From: Diaphorobacter sp. HDW4B
Lineage (GTDB): Bacteria; Pseudomonadota; Gammaproteobacteria; Burkholderiales; Burkholderiaceae_C
Assembly: GCF_011305535.1 (NCBI RefSeq)
Contig: NZ_CP049905.1
Span: 3,091,001-3,155,000, forward strand
Direction: 5' to 3'
DNA length: 64,000 nt
A model generated the notes under the pieces. The model was not told where the DNA came from, ran no database searches, and saw nothing but the letters and a program-made list of their open reading frames with translations. Both the position numbers and the translations under genes were made by a program. How positions within the stretch are numbered: position 1 is the first letter of the stretch; the number at the start of each line of letters is the position of its first letter. Of the stretch, positions 8,339-17,018 are shown in pieces.

Positions 8339-9079
8339 ATGAAACATAACATTGCGGGGGTGGCTCCAGATCTTCTTGCTCCGGCATATCTGGATCGATT
8401 CGTAGCTCTTTTCGGGGTGGCAGCACGCAAATCGCTCATCGAGTGGAAGCGTGCCTCCACCGGAGATGCACAGCTGGCTTTGCTGGACGCGTCCTCTCAT
8501 GGAGAGGTCGTACCGGCATCCACGCCCTGTGTGATCTATATCGGCCAATCTGCGAGCGTCGCAGAGAAGTCGCGCGCCGGGCGCTGGGTGTCGCACCTGC
8601 CGGCGGAATTCACGGTCTCGGATCTCATCGACGCGCTTGATCGCGCGGCGGTGTTCCTCATGGACTGGTCGGCGCGCCAGAAGATGGCTGCGGCCAAGGT
8701 GTCTGCCGTTGTCGAAGCGGCTGCTCAAGCGGCAGCCGTGCAGGACGACGCGGATGACCAATACCAGCTCACCAGTTGGGTGTCGCTGGATGCACCCTAC
8801 AACACCGGTGCCTGCGTGCGCGCCATGGCGCTGCTCACGCGCGCGCCCATCAATCTGCGTCAGCTCTGCGGTCACAGCGGGCTGGACCCGGAAACCGCGC
8901 GTTCGCTGATCAGCAGCCTCAATCGCCGTGGTGTGCTGAACCACACCCATACGGCGCACAAGGCAGCGGTGGCGATGACCACCAACGCCGCTCAGGAACA
9001 AGTCAATCGTGGACGTCCGGTGCGCATGGGGCTGATCCAGCGCCTGACGCGTTGGGTGCGAGTCGGAGGCCGTAATTAA
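8339..9079 (+). CDS. Winged-helix protein heading a GTPase/roadblock cassette
   Basis: A 246-residue soluble protein I cannot assign to a named family. Residues 12-110 alternate short hydrophobic strands (AQLALLDAS, PCVIYIG) and end in a helix, FTVSDLIDALDRA, loosely like the last helix of a receiver domain. An Ala-rich linker follows. Residues about 155-215 form a helix-turn-helix-like block (LRQLCGHSGLDPETARSLI, then SLNRRGVL) typical of winged helices. The tail is basic (RMGLIQRLTRWVRVGGRN), suggesting membrane or nucleic-acid contact. The next gene begins one base after its stop, so it is the first member of an operon with a GTPase and two roadblock proteins. A transcription factor or adaptor role is inference. 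Confidence 0.75.
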   Translation: MKHNIAGVAPDLLAPAYLDRFVALFGVAARKSLIEWKRASTGDAQLALLDASSHGEVVPASTPCVIYIGQSASVAEKSRAGRWVSHLPAEFTVSDLIDALDRAAVFLMDWSARQKMAAAKVSAVVEAAAQAAAVQDDADDQYQLTSWVSLDAPYNTGACVRAMALLTRAPINLRQLCGHSGLDPETARSLISSLNRRGVLNHTHTAHKAAVAMTTNAAQEQVNRGRPVRMGLIQRLTRWVRVGGRN

Positions 9080-9622
9080 GTGGTGATGGATTCTCTTCCC
9101 CGTATCGCTCTCGTTGGAGCGATGGGTATCGGCAAGACGACAGCGCTGCGCTCCCTGTGCGGCGACAAGATGGTTTCTTCGGACGTGGTGAACCTGGATC
9201 GCGCAAGCAATGCCAAGGAGTTCACCACGGTCGGCACCGAGTTCGGCGAGATCGACCTCGGCGATGGCGAGCGCGTGCAAGTGTGCGGCTGCCCCGGCCA
9301 GGAACGTTTTTCATTTGTGCGCCAATGGATTCTTTCGGTCTCCATGGGCATCTTCATCATGGTGGATGTCAATGATTCCGCCGCCGTGCAGGAGGCCACG
9401 CGCCTGCTGCAGGGTGTGGCTGCGCTCGAACAGCAGCCCGTGGTGCTGATTCTCAATGCCCGCCCCGCGCCCGCCGCGGTCGTGGACGCGTTTGCAGCAG
9501 CCCTCACCAGCGCCGGCCATGGCGTGGTGCCCGTGCTGCAGGCCGATCCGCGCGACCGCAATCAAATGCTCGATGCCATCGGTGTGCTGGCGTCGATGCT
9601 GTCTCTGCAAAGTGAGGAATGA
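9080..9622 (+). CDS. Small Ras-like GTPase with degenerate G motifs
   Basis: A P-loop protein of about 180 residues. The Walker A motif GAMGIGKT is at 13-20. The switch II region reads CGCPGQERF at 69-77, where Ras-like proteins have D-x-x-G-Q-E. The expected guanine-specificity motif NKxD is replaced by LNARPA near 125-130. It belongs with the MglA/CvnD-like bacterial small GTPases, but nucleotide specificity should not be assumed. GGAGG at 9065-9069 best fits the GTG at 9080; GTG 9083 and ATG 9086 are alternatives. Its end overlaps the next ATG, so it is coupled to the roadblock gene, whose products usually act as GTPase regulators. Confidence 0.82.
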   Translation: MVMDSLPRIALVGAMGIGKTTALRSLCGDKMVSSDVVNLDRASNAKEFTTVGTEFGEIDLGDGERVQVCGCPGQERFSFVRQWILSVSMGIFIMVDVNDSAAVQEATRLLQGVAALEQQPVVLILNARPAPAAVVDAFAAALTSAGHGVVPVLQADPRDRNQMLDAIGVLASMLSLQSEE

Positions 9623-10029
9623 TGAGCAAGGCTTCCACTGTGGTCCCACCGCTGGTTGCGGCAACGGGACGGCAGATTCTCAAAGAGGTGTTCGAACCAT
9701 TCCCCGAAGTCCAGACGGCGCTTCTCTCCACCCCCGACGGTTTCGTGATCGCCGCGCATGGCGACCTGCACAACAAGGACGGCTCCCAGATGGCCGCCAT
9801 GGCGGGCTCCATGATGGCCATGGCGCGCGCGGTCTCCAGCGAGATCGGCCACAACGGCAGCCGCCGACTGACGTTTGAAACAGACGACGGCACGGCCATC
9901 TTCCAGAACGTTCCCAGCGAGTTTCCTTGCATCCTGTGTCTGGTTGTAAGGAAGGAAGGCGTGCTGGGTCGGGCACTTTGGGCCGTCGCTGAAGCTAGTT
10001 CACAAATGGCTGCACGTTTGCACGTTTGA
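9619..10029 (+). CDS. Roadblock/LC7 domain protein 1 (MglB-like)
   Basis: 136 residues filling one roadblock/LC7 fold: helix (RQILKEVFEPFPEV), strand (TALLSTPDGFVIAAHGD), a long Ala/Met-rich helix (MAAMAGSMMAMARAVSSEIG), then the strand pair RRLTFETDDGTAIFQNV and CILCLVVRKEGVLGRAL, and a final helix. Roadblock proteins of this size dimerise and act as GAPs or scaffolds for MglA-type GTPases. The gene starts inside the stop of the GTPase gene (ATGATGA), so the products are likely made in a fixed ratio and bind each other. No membrane segment is seen. Confidence 0.85.
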   Translation: MMSKASTVVPPLVAATGRQILKEVFEPFPEVQTALLSTPDGFVIAAHGDLHNKDGSQMAAMAGSMMAMARAVSSEIGHNGSRRLTFETDDGTAIFQNVPSEFPCILCLVVRKEGVLGRALWAVAEASSQMAARLHV

Positions 10030-10045
10030 CATGGATCAGAAAGTA

Positions 10046-10058
10046 TGTAAACGTTACA
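10046..10058. promoter_or_regulatory. Palindrome TGTAA-ACG-TTACA
   Basis: A perfect 5-bp inverted repeat with a 3-bp centre, 17 bases after the first roadblock gene. Immediately downstream (10058-10087) ACCACTCA and TGAG/TGGT can form a bulged hairpin. Both lie in the 170-bp gap before the second roadblock gene and could be an operator plus attenuator-like structure; neither is proven. Confidence 0.35.
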
Positions 10059-10199
10059 CCACTCAAATCATTTCTGAGTTAAGTGGTTGAATATGTGATG
10101 GTTTGAGTGAGTTTGATTGTCCCGCGCGGGGGAATGAGGGCAGGGCTCACCGCGCATGGTTTTTATTTTCTGAAGCGTCTATACAAAGAGGTAAAACAC

Positions 10200-10559
10200 A
10201 TGGCAAGCATTCAAGAATCTCTCTCTCAGCTCATGACCATCGACGGCGCACAGTGCGCTGCCGTCGTGGACAGCGGCAGCGGCATGCTGCTGGGCAGCAT
10301 CGGCTCCGGCGTGGACCTGGAACTGGCAGCGGCCGGCAACACCGAAGTGGTCCGAGCCAAGCTCAAGACCATGAAGTCGCTGAACCTGAATGATCGCATC
10401 GACGACATCCTGATCACTCTGGGCAAGGCCTATCACATCATCCGTCCGCTGCAAAAGCACGACGGCCTGTTCGTCTATCTGGTGCTGGACAAGTCCAAGG
10501 CCAACCTGGCACTGGCCCGCCGCAAGACGCAGGACGTGGAGCAGGCGCTGGCGGTCTGA
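10200..10559 (+). CDS. Roadblock-like protein 2
   Basis: A 119-residue protein with a second, diverged roadblock-type pattern: helix (SIQESLSQLMTI), strand pair (AQCAAVVDSGSGMLLGSIG), long helix (LELAAAGNTEVVRAKLKTMKSL), strands (IDDILITLGKAYHIIRPL, LFVYLVLDKS) and a C-terminal helix. The start at 10200 has AGAGG 9 bases upstream; longer in-frame starts lack this. It is separated from the first roadblock gene by 170 bases that may hold its own promoter, so its level could be set independently. A heterodimer with, or competitor of, the first protein at the GTPase is plausible inference. Confidence 0.82.
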   Translation: MASIQESLSQLMTIDGAQCAAVVDSGSGMLLGSIGSGVDLELAAAGNTEVVRAKLKTMKSLNLNDRIDDILITLGKAYHIIRPLQKHDGLFVYLVLDKSKANLALARRKTQDVEQALAV

Positions 10560-10641
10560 TCGGACGGCGGCTTCCGGCGCTTTCCAGACCCCACGGACTT
10601 ATCTCTTTTCAGGTGCATTGAGGCACCCTCCGGTCTCCTCA

Positions 10642-10666
10642 AGGTACCCGCTTCGCACGGGTACCT
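10642..10666. repeat. Inverted repeat AGGTACCCG-N7-CGGGTACCT
   Basis: Perfect 9-bp arms with a 7-base loop, 82 bases past the second roadblock gene. There is no T-run, so it may be a protein site or an RNA stability hairpin. Confidence 0.5.
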
Positions 10667-10717
10667 GCCTCCTCCAGCCCGCCATGCCCGCATTGGGTGA
10701 CGCATGACGGGGATTTG

Positions 10718-10751
10718 AACCCGCGGCCTGGTCATTCAGCGCGGGTTTTTT
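10718..10751 (+). terminator. Intrinsic terminator after the roadblock cassette
   Basis: AACCCGCG and CGCGGGTT form an 8-bp stem around a 14-base loop, followed by further Ts (six in all). Orientation and place suit termination of the rightward cassette before the AEC transporter gene. Confidence 0.6.
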
Positions 10752-10864
10752 CGTTCCGCCTTGGGTCTTGGTTTGGGTTTCGTTCTGGTTTCGCTCCGTT
10801 TTCCGGCCTGCGGTGAAGTGCCCGTCAGCAGCCTTCGCCAGAGATTGAGACAATCCCATCCATC

Positions 10865-11818
10865 GTGCTGTCCGTCTTCTCCGTCACCTTCCCGTTCTTT
10901 GCGCTCGTACTCTGCGGCTTTCTGGCCACGCGGGGCAAGGTGCTGCCCCTGTCGGCCATCAGCGGTCTGAACACCTTTGTCCTGTACTTCGCGCTGCCGT
11001 GCATGCTGTACCGATTTGGCGCGAACACGCCGATTCGCCAATTGCTCGATCCGGCCGTCGCGGGTGTGTATCTGATCTGCGGACTGATCCTCGTGGCCGC
11101 GACAATTGCGCTCACCAGGCGCGGCACCATCGGCTGGAACGACGCCGCCTTCGGCGCGCTGGTGGTGGCGTTTCCCAACACCGGATTCATGGGCGTGCCG
11201 CTGCTCGTGGCGCTGCTGGGCGAACAAAGCGCCGGGCCGGTGATCCTCACCATGGCCATCGACATGATCATCACCACATCGGTGTGCCTTGCACTGTCGC
11301 GACTCGATGGAGCCGACGCGCACGGCGCAGCCACGGCAGTGAAAAACGCGCTGCGCGGCATGGCGACCAATCCCATGCCCTGGTCGATTGCGCTGGGCGC
11401 GGTCGCCTCGGCAGTCGGCTGGCAGTTGCCTGCGCCCGTGGACAAGACGATTGTCATGCTCGCCGAAGCCGCTTCACCCGTGGCTCTGTTCACCATTGGC
11501 GCGGTGCTCGCACGTTCTCAGATGAATGCGCACGAGCATGTGCCTATGGCGCAATATGTGCCACTTGCTTTGGCCAAGCTGCTGGTGCATCCGGTGCTGA
11601 TCTGGCTGGCTTGTCAGGCGGCCATTGCGCTGGGGGTTTCCTTGTCGCCGTTCACGGTGACTGTGATGGTGCTGTTGGCTGCGTTGCCCAGTGCCAGCAA
11701 TGTGGCGTTGCTGGTGGAGCGGTTTGGGGCGCATGGGGGGCGCGTGGCGCGGGTCATCCTCGTATCCACAGTGTTGGCGTTTTTTACTTTTTCTCTTGCA
11801 GTGGCGTTGGTTAGCTGA
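10865..11818 (+). CDS. AEC family (auxin efflux carrier-type) transporter
   Basis: A 317-residue membrane protein with about ten hydrophobic segments in two halves, the layout of the AEC/MdcF family of carboxylate or amino acid permeases. Typical pieces are FALVLCGFLATRGKVLP near the start, VAFPNTGFMGVPLL with its conserved N-T-G-F-M-G, and the Pro-bearing second-half motif LLAALPSASNVALLVERFG. It opens with GTG at 10865 and has no clear ribosome binding site, so the start is moderately certain. No neighbouring enzyme points to the substrate. Confidence 0.85.
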   Translation: MLSVFSVTFPFFALVLCGFLATRGKVLPLSAISGLNTFVLYFALPCMLYRFGANTPIRQLLDPAVAGVYLICGLILVAATIALTRRGTIGWNDAAFGALVVAFPNTGFMGVPLLVALLGEQSAGPVILTMAIDMIITTSVCLALSRLDGADAHGAATAVKNALRGMATNPMPWSIALGAVASAVGWQLPAPVDKTIVMLAEAASPVALFTIGAVLARSQMNAHEHVPMAQYVPLALAKLLVHPVLIWLACQAAIALGVSLSPFTVTVMVLLAALPSASNVALLVERFGAHGGRVARVILVSTVLAFFTFSLAVALVS

Positions 11819-11834
11819 GCTTATTGCTTGGTTC

Positions 11835-12007
11835 TTTTTTTGCTTCTGCCAGGTGGTTGATTGCGGGTGCCGGGAGTTCCGCCCGGCGGCGGAGTCCCTT
11901 TTTGCTTGCGCGCAAAAAGGAACCAAAAACGCGCTTGAATACGGGGTCACACGATAGAACTCACTGCGCGCCGGAGGCGCTCCGTTCGGACAACTATCGT
12001 GAGTCAG
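11835..12007. repeat. Left arm of a large fold-back element
   Basis: About 173 bases, almost fully complementary to 12212-12382. Shared blocks include CTTTTTGCTTGCGC, AACCAAAAA, CTTGAATACGGGG against TTTGAATTCGGGG, AGAACTCACT, and GGCGCTCCGTTCGG, ending at GAGTCAG. Inside the arm, CCTTTTTGC-N6-GCAAAAAGG (11897-11920) is itself a 9-bp hairpin. It begins right after the AEC transporter stop. The 613-base gap 11819-12431 contains no credible gene. Confidence 0.75.
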
Positions 12008-12026
12008 ATCAAAAGCTGGGGAGGGC

Positions 12027-12052
12027 GCTGCTGCACTCTTCGGTGCAGCAGC
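12027..12052. repeat. Hairpin GCTGCTGCAC-N6-GTGCAGCAGC in the fold-back centre
   Basis: A perfect 10-bp stem with loop TCTTCG, located just inside the left arm of the fold-back element. Confidence 0.65.
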
Positions 12053-12142
12053 GGCGGCGCGAGTATCGCGACGGAATGATCTTGGTTGTTGCGCGCGTCG
12101 AGACGAATCTCACATTGAATTCGTCACAGTGCTTATGCCTAG

Positions 12143-12166
12143 GCATCTCGCGTCGTCGCGAGATGC
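12143..12166. repeat. Hairpin GCATCTCGCG-TCGT-CGCGAGATGC in the fold-back centre
   Basis: A perfect 10-bp stem with a 4-base loop, located on the right side of the fold-back centre. Its sequence is unrelated to the left hairpin although it occupies the mirrored position. Confidence 0.65.
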
Positions 12167-12211
12167 AGCACGAGCAACGCGAAGTGCCGTAACGCACCTC
12201 TTATGAAAACA

Positions 12212-12382
12212 CTGACTCGCGGCGGTTGCCCGAACGGAGCGCCTTGGCGCGAAGTGAGTTCTGCCGCGTGCCCCCGAATTCAAAGCGTTTTTTGGTGACT
12301 TTTTGGCGCAAGCAAAAAGTTACTCGCCCGCCGGGGCGAACACCCGGCCTCCGCACTCAACCAAAGAGCAGAAACAAAAAAA
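12212..12382. repeat. Right arm of the large fold-back element
   Basis: This is the reverse complement partner of 11835-12007, with about 80% identity by eye. It contains its own hairpin ACTTTTTG-N7-CAAAAAGT (12298-12320), matching the left-arm hairpin in place and shape. It ends in a run of seven As, 49 bases before the end of the asparaginase gene. Confidence 0.75.
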
Positions 12383-12431
12383 TCGCCCCCAACCTCAGAA
12401 CAAAGAGAAAGAGGGCGAACGGAATACAAGA

Positions 12432-13924
<1,493 letters not shown>

Positions 13925-15121
13925 ATGGACAAACTGGTTTATCCGCGCGAAAAAACGCTGGGCACACTCACGCTGGTGCTGGGCATCATCGTCTGGATTC
14001 TGTTGATCGTCGGCACGCTGGGCGTGGCGCTGATCTACGTGCTGTTCGGTTTCATCGGTTATCTGTTCGCGCAATCGGCGCTCATCGCCTGGCTGCGCGG
14101 CACGGGAGTGAAGCTGTCGGAGGACCAACTGCCGCAGCTCTATGCGCAATACCTCGGCTGCTGCGAAAAGCTGGGCATCAAGGAGCCGCCAGAAGCCTAT
14201 CTGCTGCAAGGCGACGGCATGATGAACGCGTTTGCCACGCGCTTTCTGGGCCGCGAATTCGTGATCGTGCTGTCGGACACCGTGGATGCGATGAACGACC
14301 TTCCCGATGGCGTCAATTTCTACTTCGGCCATGAACTCGGCCACATCAAGCAAGGTCACCTGACGGGTCACATCTGGCGCGCTCCGGTGCTGTGGCTGCC
14401 GCTCATCGGCGCGGCCTACTCGCGTGCCAAGGAATACACCTGCGACATGCACGGTCGCGCCTGCTGCTCGACGTCCGAAGTGGCCGCACGCGCCATGGCC
14501 GTGCTGGCCGCTGGCTCGGACAAGTGGCGTCTGGTGAACCTCGTGAACTACGCGCGTCAGACCATGAGCAACCGTGGCTTCTTCGCCGATCTGCACGAGC
14601 TGATCAGCGGCTACCCGTGGCTCACCAAGCGCGTTGCGCGCATCCTGAACCCCGAGATCAAGATGCCGGGCCGCAACCCGTTTTCGTACATCTTCGCGTT
14701 CTTCATCCCATACGCTGGCCGTCTGGGTGGCGGCGCTGCGGGACTCGGCATTCTGATGGTGATGGTGGCCGCCATCGGCGTGCTCGCTGCAACGGCCATT
14801 CCCGCCTACAACGAGTACAAGACGCGCGCCGATCTGACCAACTATTGGACGCAATCCGCAGCAGCGCGCGCGGCACTCGGCGAGTACTACATCAGCAAGG
14901 AAGAAGTGCCCGACACGCTTGAAGACGCTGGCATCTCGGCCTCCCAGTCCGCCGGTTTCGAATACGACTCCAGCCGCATGAGCCTGAGCGTCGATACCAA
15001 GCTGGGCACGTTCAACATCGTTCCTTCGGAAGACGAAGGCAAGGTGCTGTGGCACTGCTACGGCGACGGCGGCAAGATCGACAAAGCCCTGCCCAAGCTG
15101 TGCAAGGCGGATGAGGAATAA
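13925..15121 (+). CDS. M48 family membrane metallopeptidase with C-terminal pilin-like segment
   Basis: 398 residues. Two hydrophobic segments (about 13-30 and 33-56) anchor the N terminus. The zinc site is HELGH at 136-140 with the third ligand probably Glu170 in SRAKEYTCD, the HtpX/M48 pattern. Unusually, residues about 272-300 read GLGILMVMVAAIGVLAATAIPAYNEY in outline (shown in parts: MVMVAAIGVLAAT, AIPAYNEYKTRA). This closely resembles the N-terminal helix of type IV pilins, and a roughly 100-residue domain follows. The protein seems to join a membrane protease to a pilin-like module, with possible roles in quality control or pseudopilin handling (inference). Confidence 0.87.
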   Translation: MDKLVYPREKTLGTLTLVLGIIVWILLIVGTLGVALIYVLFGFIGYLFAQSALIAWLRGTGVKLSEDQLPQLYAQYLGCCEKLGIKEPPEAYLLQGDGMMNAFATRFLGREFVIVLSDTVDAMNDLPDGVNFYFGHELGHIKQGHLTGHIWRAPVLWLPLIGAAYSRAKEYTCDMHGRACCSTSEVAARAMAVLAAGSDKWRLVNLVNYARQTMSNRGFFADLHELISGYPWLTKRVARILNPEIKMPGRNPFSYIFAFFIPYAGRLGGGAAGLGILMVMVAAIGVLAATAIPAYNEYKTRADLTNYWTQSAAARAALGEYYISKEEVPDTLEDAGISASQSAGFEYDSSRMSLSVDTKLGTFNIVPSEDEGKVLWHCYGDGGKIDKALPKLCKADEE

Positions 15122-15136
15122 GCCAAAACCGAACGC

Positions 15137-16123
15137 ATGACCGCAAAGACCGCAGCAGCGCCACGACGCCCAGCACCCGCAACCGAACAGGATGTGGCCG
15201 CGTGCGAAGCGGCGATTGGCTGCGCTTTGCCGGAATGGCTGCGCAGTCGATTGCTGATCGAGAACGGCTGGGAAGTCGATGACCGACAGGGATTGACGCG
15301 CAACGAATGGCGCTTTCTGCCGGTGCTCGATCGCACCGATCGCAAGAGCCGCACGCGCACGGCGGAAGACATGGCCTGGCACACGCAGCAGTTGCACAAA
15401 GCGGCTGCGGGCGTGCCGCAAGGGGCGGTCGTCGTGGCGCGTGCCTGGTCGCCAACCACGCGGCTTGTGCTGCTGCCGGACTCGGCCAACTCAGGCCAAT
15501 TGACGACCATGCTGTGGCGTCAGAACGGCGTGGCCGAACCCCTGCCGACGCCGGTCGATCCCATGTTGCTTGGACAGAAACCAAAGCCCGGACCGGGGTC
15601 GCGACTGCGGTCAGCAAGCGAACTCCCGGTGTTTCGTTATCACCCCGATCCGGTGGCGACCGGCTCCATCCGCAAGAACCATTCGCTGGTCTGCCCGTGC
15701 TGCGGATTGCGCACCGGCTGGATCTACGAAAGCGAGCCTTATGGCTTGGGCGACCAGCCGCCGAATCTGTGCCCGTGGTGCATTGCCGACGGCAGCGCAG
15801 CACGCAAATTCGGCTCGCGCTTTGCGGGCGACATCGAAGGCACTGTGCCCGACGCAGTGGCCGAAGAAGTCGATCAGCGCACCCCCGGTTTCACTGCCTG
15901 GCAGACGGAGCGCTGGCTCACGCACTGCGGCGATGCGGCGGCGTTTCTGGGGCGCGTGGGTTGGGATCGTCTCAAGGATTTGCCCGATGCCACGGAGGCG
16001 GTGCTGGATGACGGCTGCGACGAATCGACGCTTCCCCTCATCACCGAAGATGGCGATCTGAGCGCCTATCTATTCCGTTGCCTGCATTGCGGCGTGCACC
16101 TCGCTTACGCGGATGCGTCGTGA
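15137..16123 (+). CDS. SUKH (SMI1/KNR4)-like domain fused to a CbrC-type zinc domain
   Basis: 328 residues. Residues about 16-60 carry the SMI1/KNR4 signature (EAAIGCALPEWLRSRLLIENG in outline), the fold of many toxin-immunity proteins. From about 165 the protein matches the CbrC/UPF0167 pattern: FRYHPDPVATGSI, then CPCC at 186-189, CPWC at 212-215 and CLHC at 315-318, likely zinc ligands. E. coli CbrC is linked to colicin E2 tolerance. Function here is unknown. The gene follows the M48 gene by 15 bases and precedes a DUF2314 gene, a family also often found beside SUKH proteins in immunity contexts. Confidence 0.8.
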   Translation: MTAKTAAAPRRPAPATEQDVAACEAAIGCALPEWLRSRLLIENGWEVDDRQGLTRNEWRFLPVLDRTDRKSRTRTAEDMAWHTQQLHKAAAGVPQGAVVVARAWSPTTRLVLLPDSANSGQLTTMLWRQNGVAEPLPTPVDPMLLGQKPKPGPGSRLRSASELPVFRYHPDPVATGSIRKNHSLVCPCCGLRTGWIYESEPYGLGDQPPNLCPWCIADGSAARKFGSRFAGDIEGTVPDAVAEEVDQRTPGFTAWQTERWLTHCGDAAAFLGRVGWDRLKDLPDATEAVLDDGCDESTLPLITEDGDLSAYLFRCLHCGVHLAYADAS

Positions 16124-16169
16124 TGCGGCAACCGTTGACCAAGCCTTCCATTTCAAAAGGAGAACGCGA

Positions 16170-17000
16170 ATGAACGGTGAACAACACGATCCAGCGATGC
16201 AACGCGCAATCGAGCGCGCGCAGCAGAGCTTTCCGTTCTTCTGGCGCGAGCTGTCGTGGGAGTACCGGCGCATCATTCCGGGGCTGGATTTCGCGGCCAT
16301 CAAATTGCCGTTTGCGGTGAGTGCCGAAGTGCAGGCCAAGCACAACGCGCCGCAGGTCGAGCACATGTGGGTGGGCGATGTGCAGTTCGACGGACACACG
16401 CTGAGCGGCGAGCTGCTCAACAGTGCCAATTTCATTCCGCATCTGCAAGCTGGCACGGAAGTGTCTGCTCCGCTCGCGGATCTGGAGGACTGGATGTACA
16501 CCAGCGTCGGCGTGCTGTGTGGCGGCTTCACGGTGCAGGCGATTCGCGCCAGCATGTCCGAGCGCGAACGTGCCGAGCACGACAAGGCCTGGGGCCAGCC
16601 GTTTCCCGATCCCGCGCTGTGCAACATCACGTCCTATGACAATCCCGCGCCAGAGAAGCCTACCGGCCTGAGCCGCCTGTGGAAAAAAGCGCCCGAGCCC
16701 GCCGGTCTGCCCTTCGATGAAGCCATGCGTCTGGCCCGCGAAAAAGAGCATCCGATGAGCGAGAACATGCGCGAGCGCTACGCCACGGATTTGAAGGAAC
16801 AGCCGGACATGGTGACGCAGGTGTTCGATGACGGCTGGACGCTGCTGCAGCGCGACGCGCTGGCAGGCAATCTCGCGCCCGTGGAGGTCTTGTACAAGCT
16901 GGGTGCCGACGCGCACACCCTGCGCACGCCGCAAGGCGACACAGCGCTGGAACTCGCCCAGCGCATGGGGTGGGCGCGCGTCGTCGCGGCGCTGCGTTGA
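16170..17000 (+). CDS. DUF2314 domain protein with C-terminal ankyrin repeats
   Basis: 276 residues. Residues 8-125 match the DUF2314 pattern: AIERAQQSFPFFWRELS, VEHMWVGDVQFDG, GELLNSANF and the closing DWMYTSVGVLCGGFTVQ. The last 70 residues hold ankyrin-like units (DGWTLLQRDALAGNLAPVEVL, GDTALELAQRMGWARVVAAL in outline), a protein-binding module. AAGGAG at 16157-16162 fixes the ATG at 16170. It probably forms a short operon with the SUKH-CbrC gene. No signal peptide is seen, so both act in the cytoplasm. Confidence 0.78.
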   Translation: MNGEQHDPAMQRAIERAQQSFPFFWRELSWEYRRIIPGLDFAAIKLPFAVSAEVQAKHNAPQVEHMWVGDVQFDGHTLSGELLNSANFIPHLQAGTEVSAPLADLEDWMYTSVGVLCGGFTVQAIRASMSERERAEHDKAWGQPFPDPALCNITSYDNPAPEKPTGLSRLWKKAPEPAGLPFDEAMRLAREKEHPMSENMRERYATDLKEQPDMVTQVFDDGWTLLQRDALAGNLAPVEVLYKLGADAHTLRTPQGDTALELAQRMGWARVVAALR

Positions 17001-17018
17001 TCGAGACCTGAGGCTGCT

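Noticed and set aside
10703..10740. tRNA-like 3' fragment on the minus strand (GGGTTCAAATCCCCG)
   Set aside because: The T-arm stem has two mismatches, there is no anticodon or D arm, and the same bases form the stem of an intrinsic terminator.
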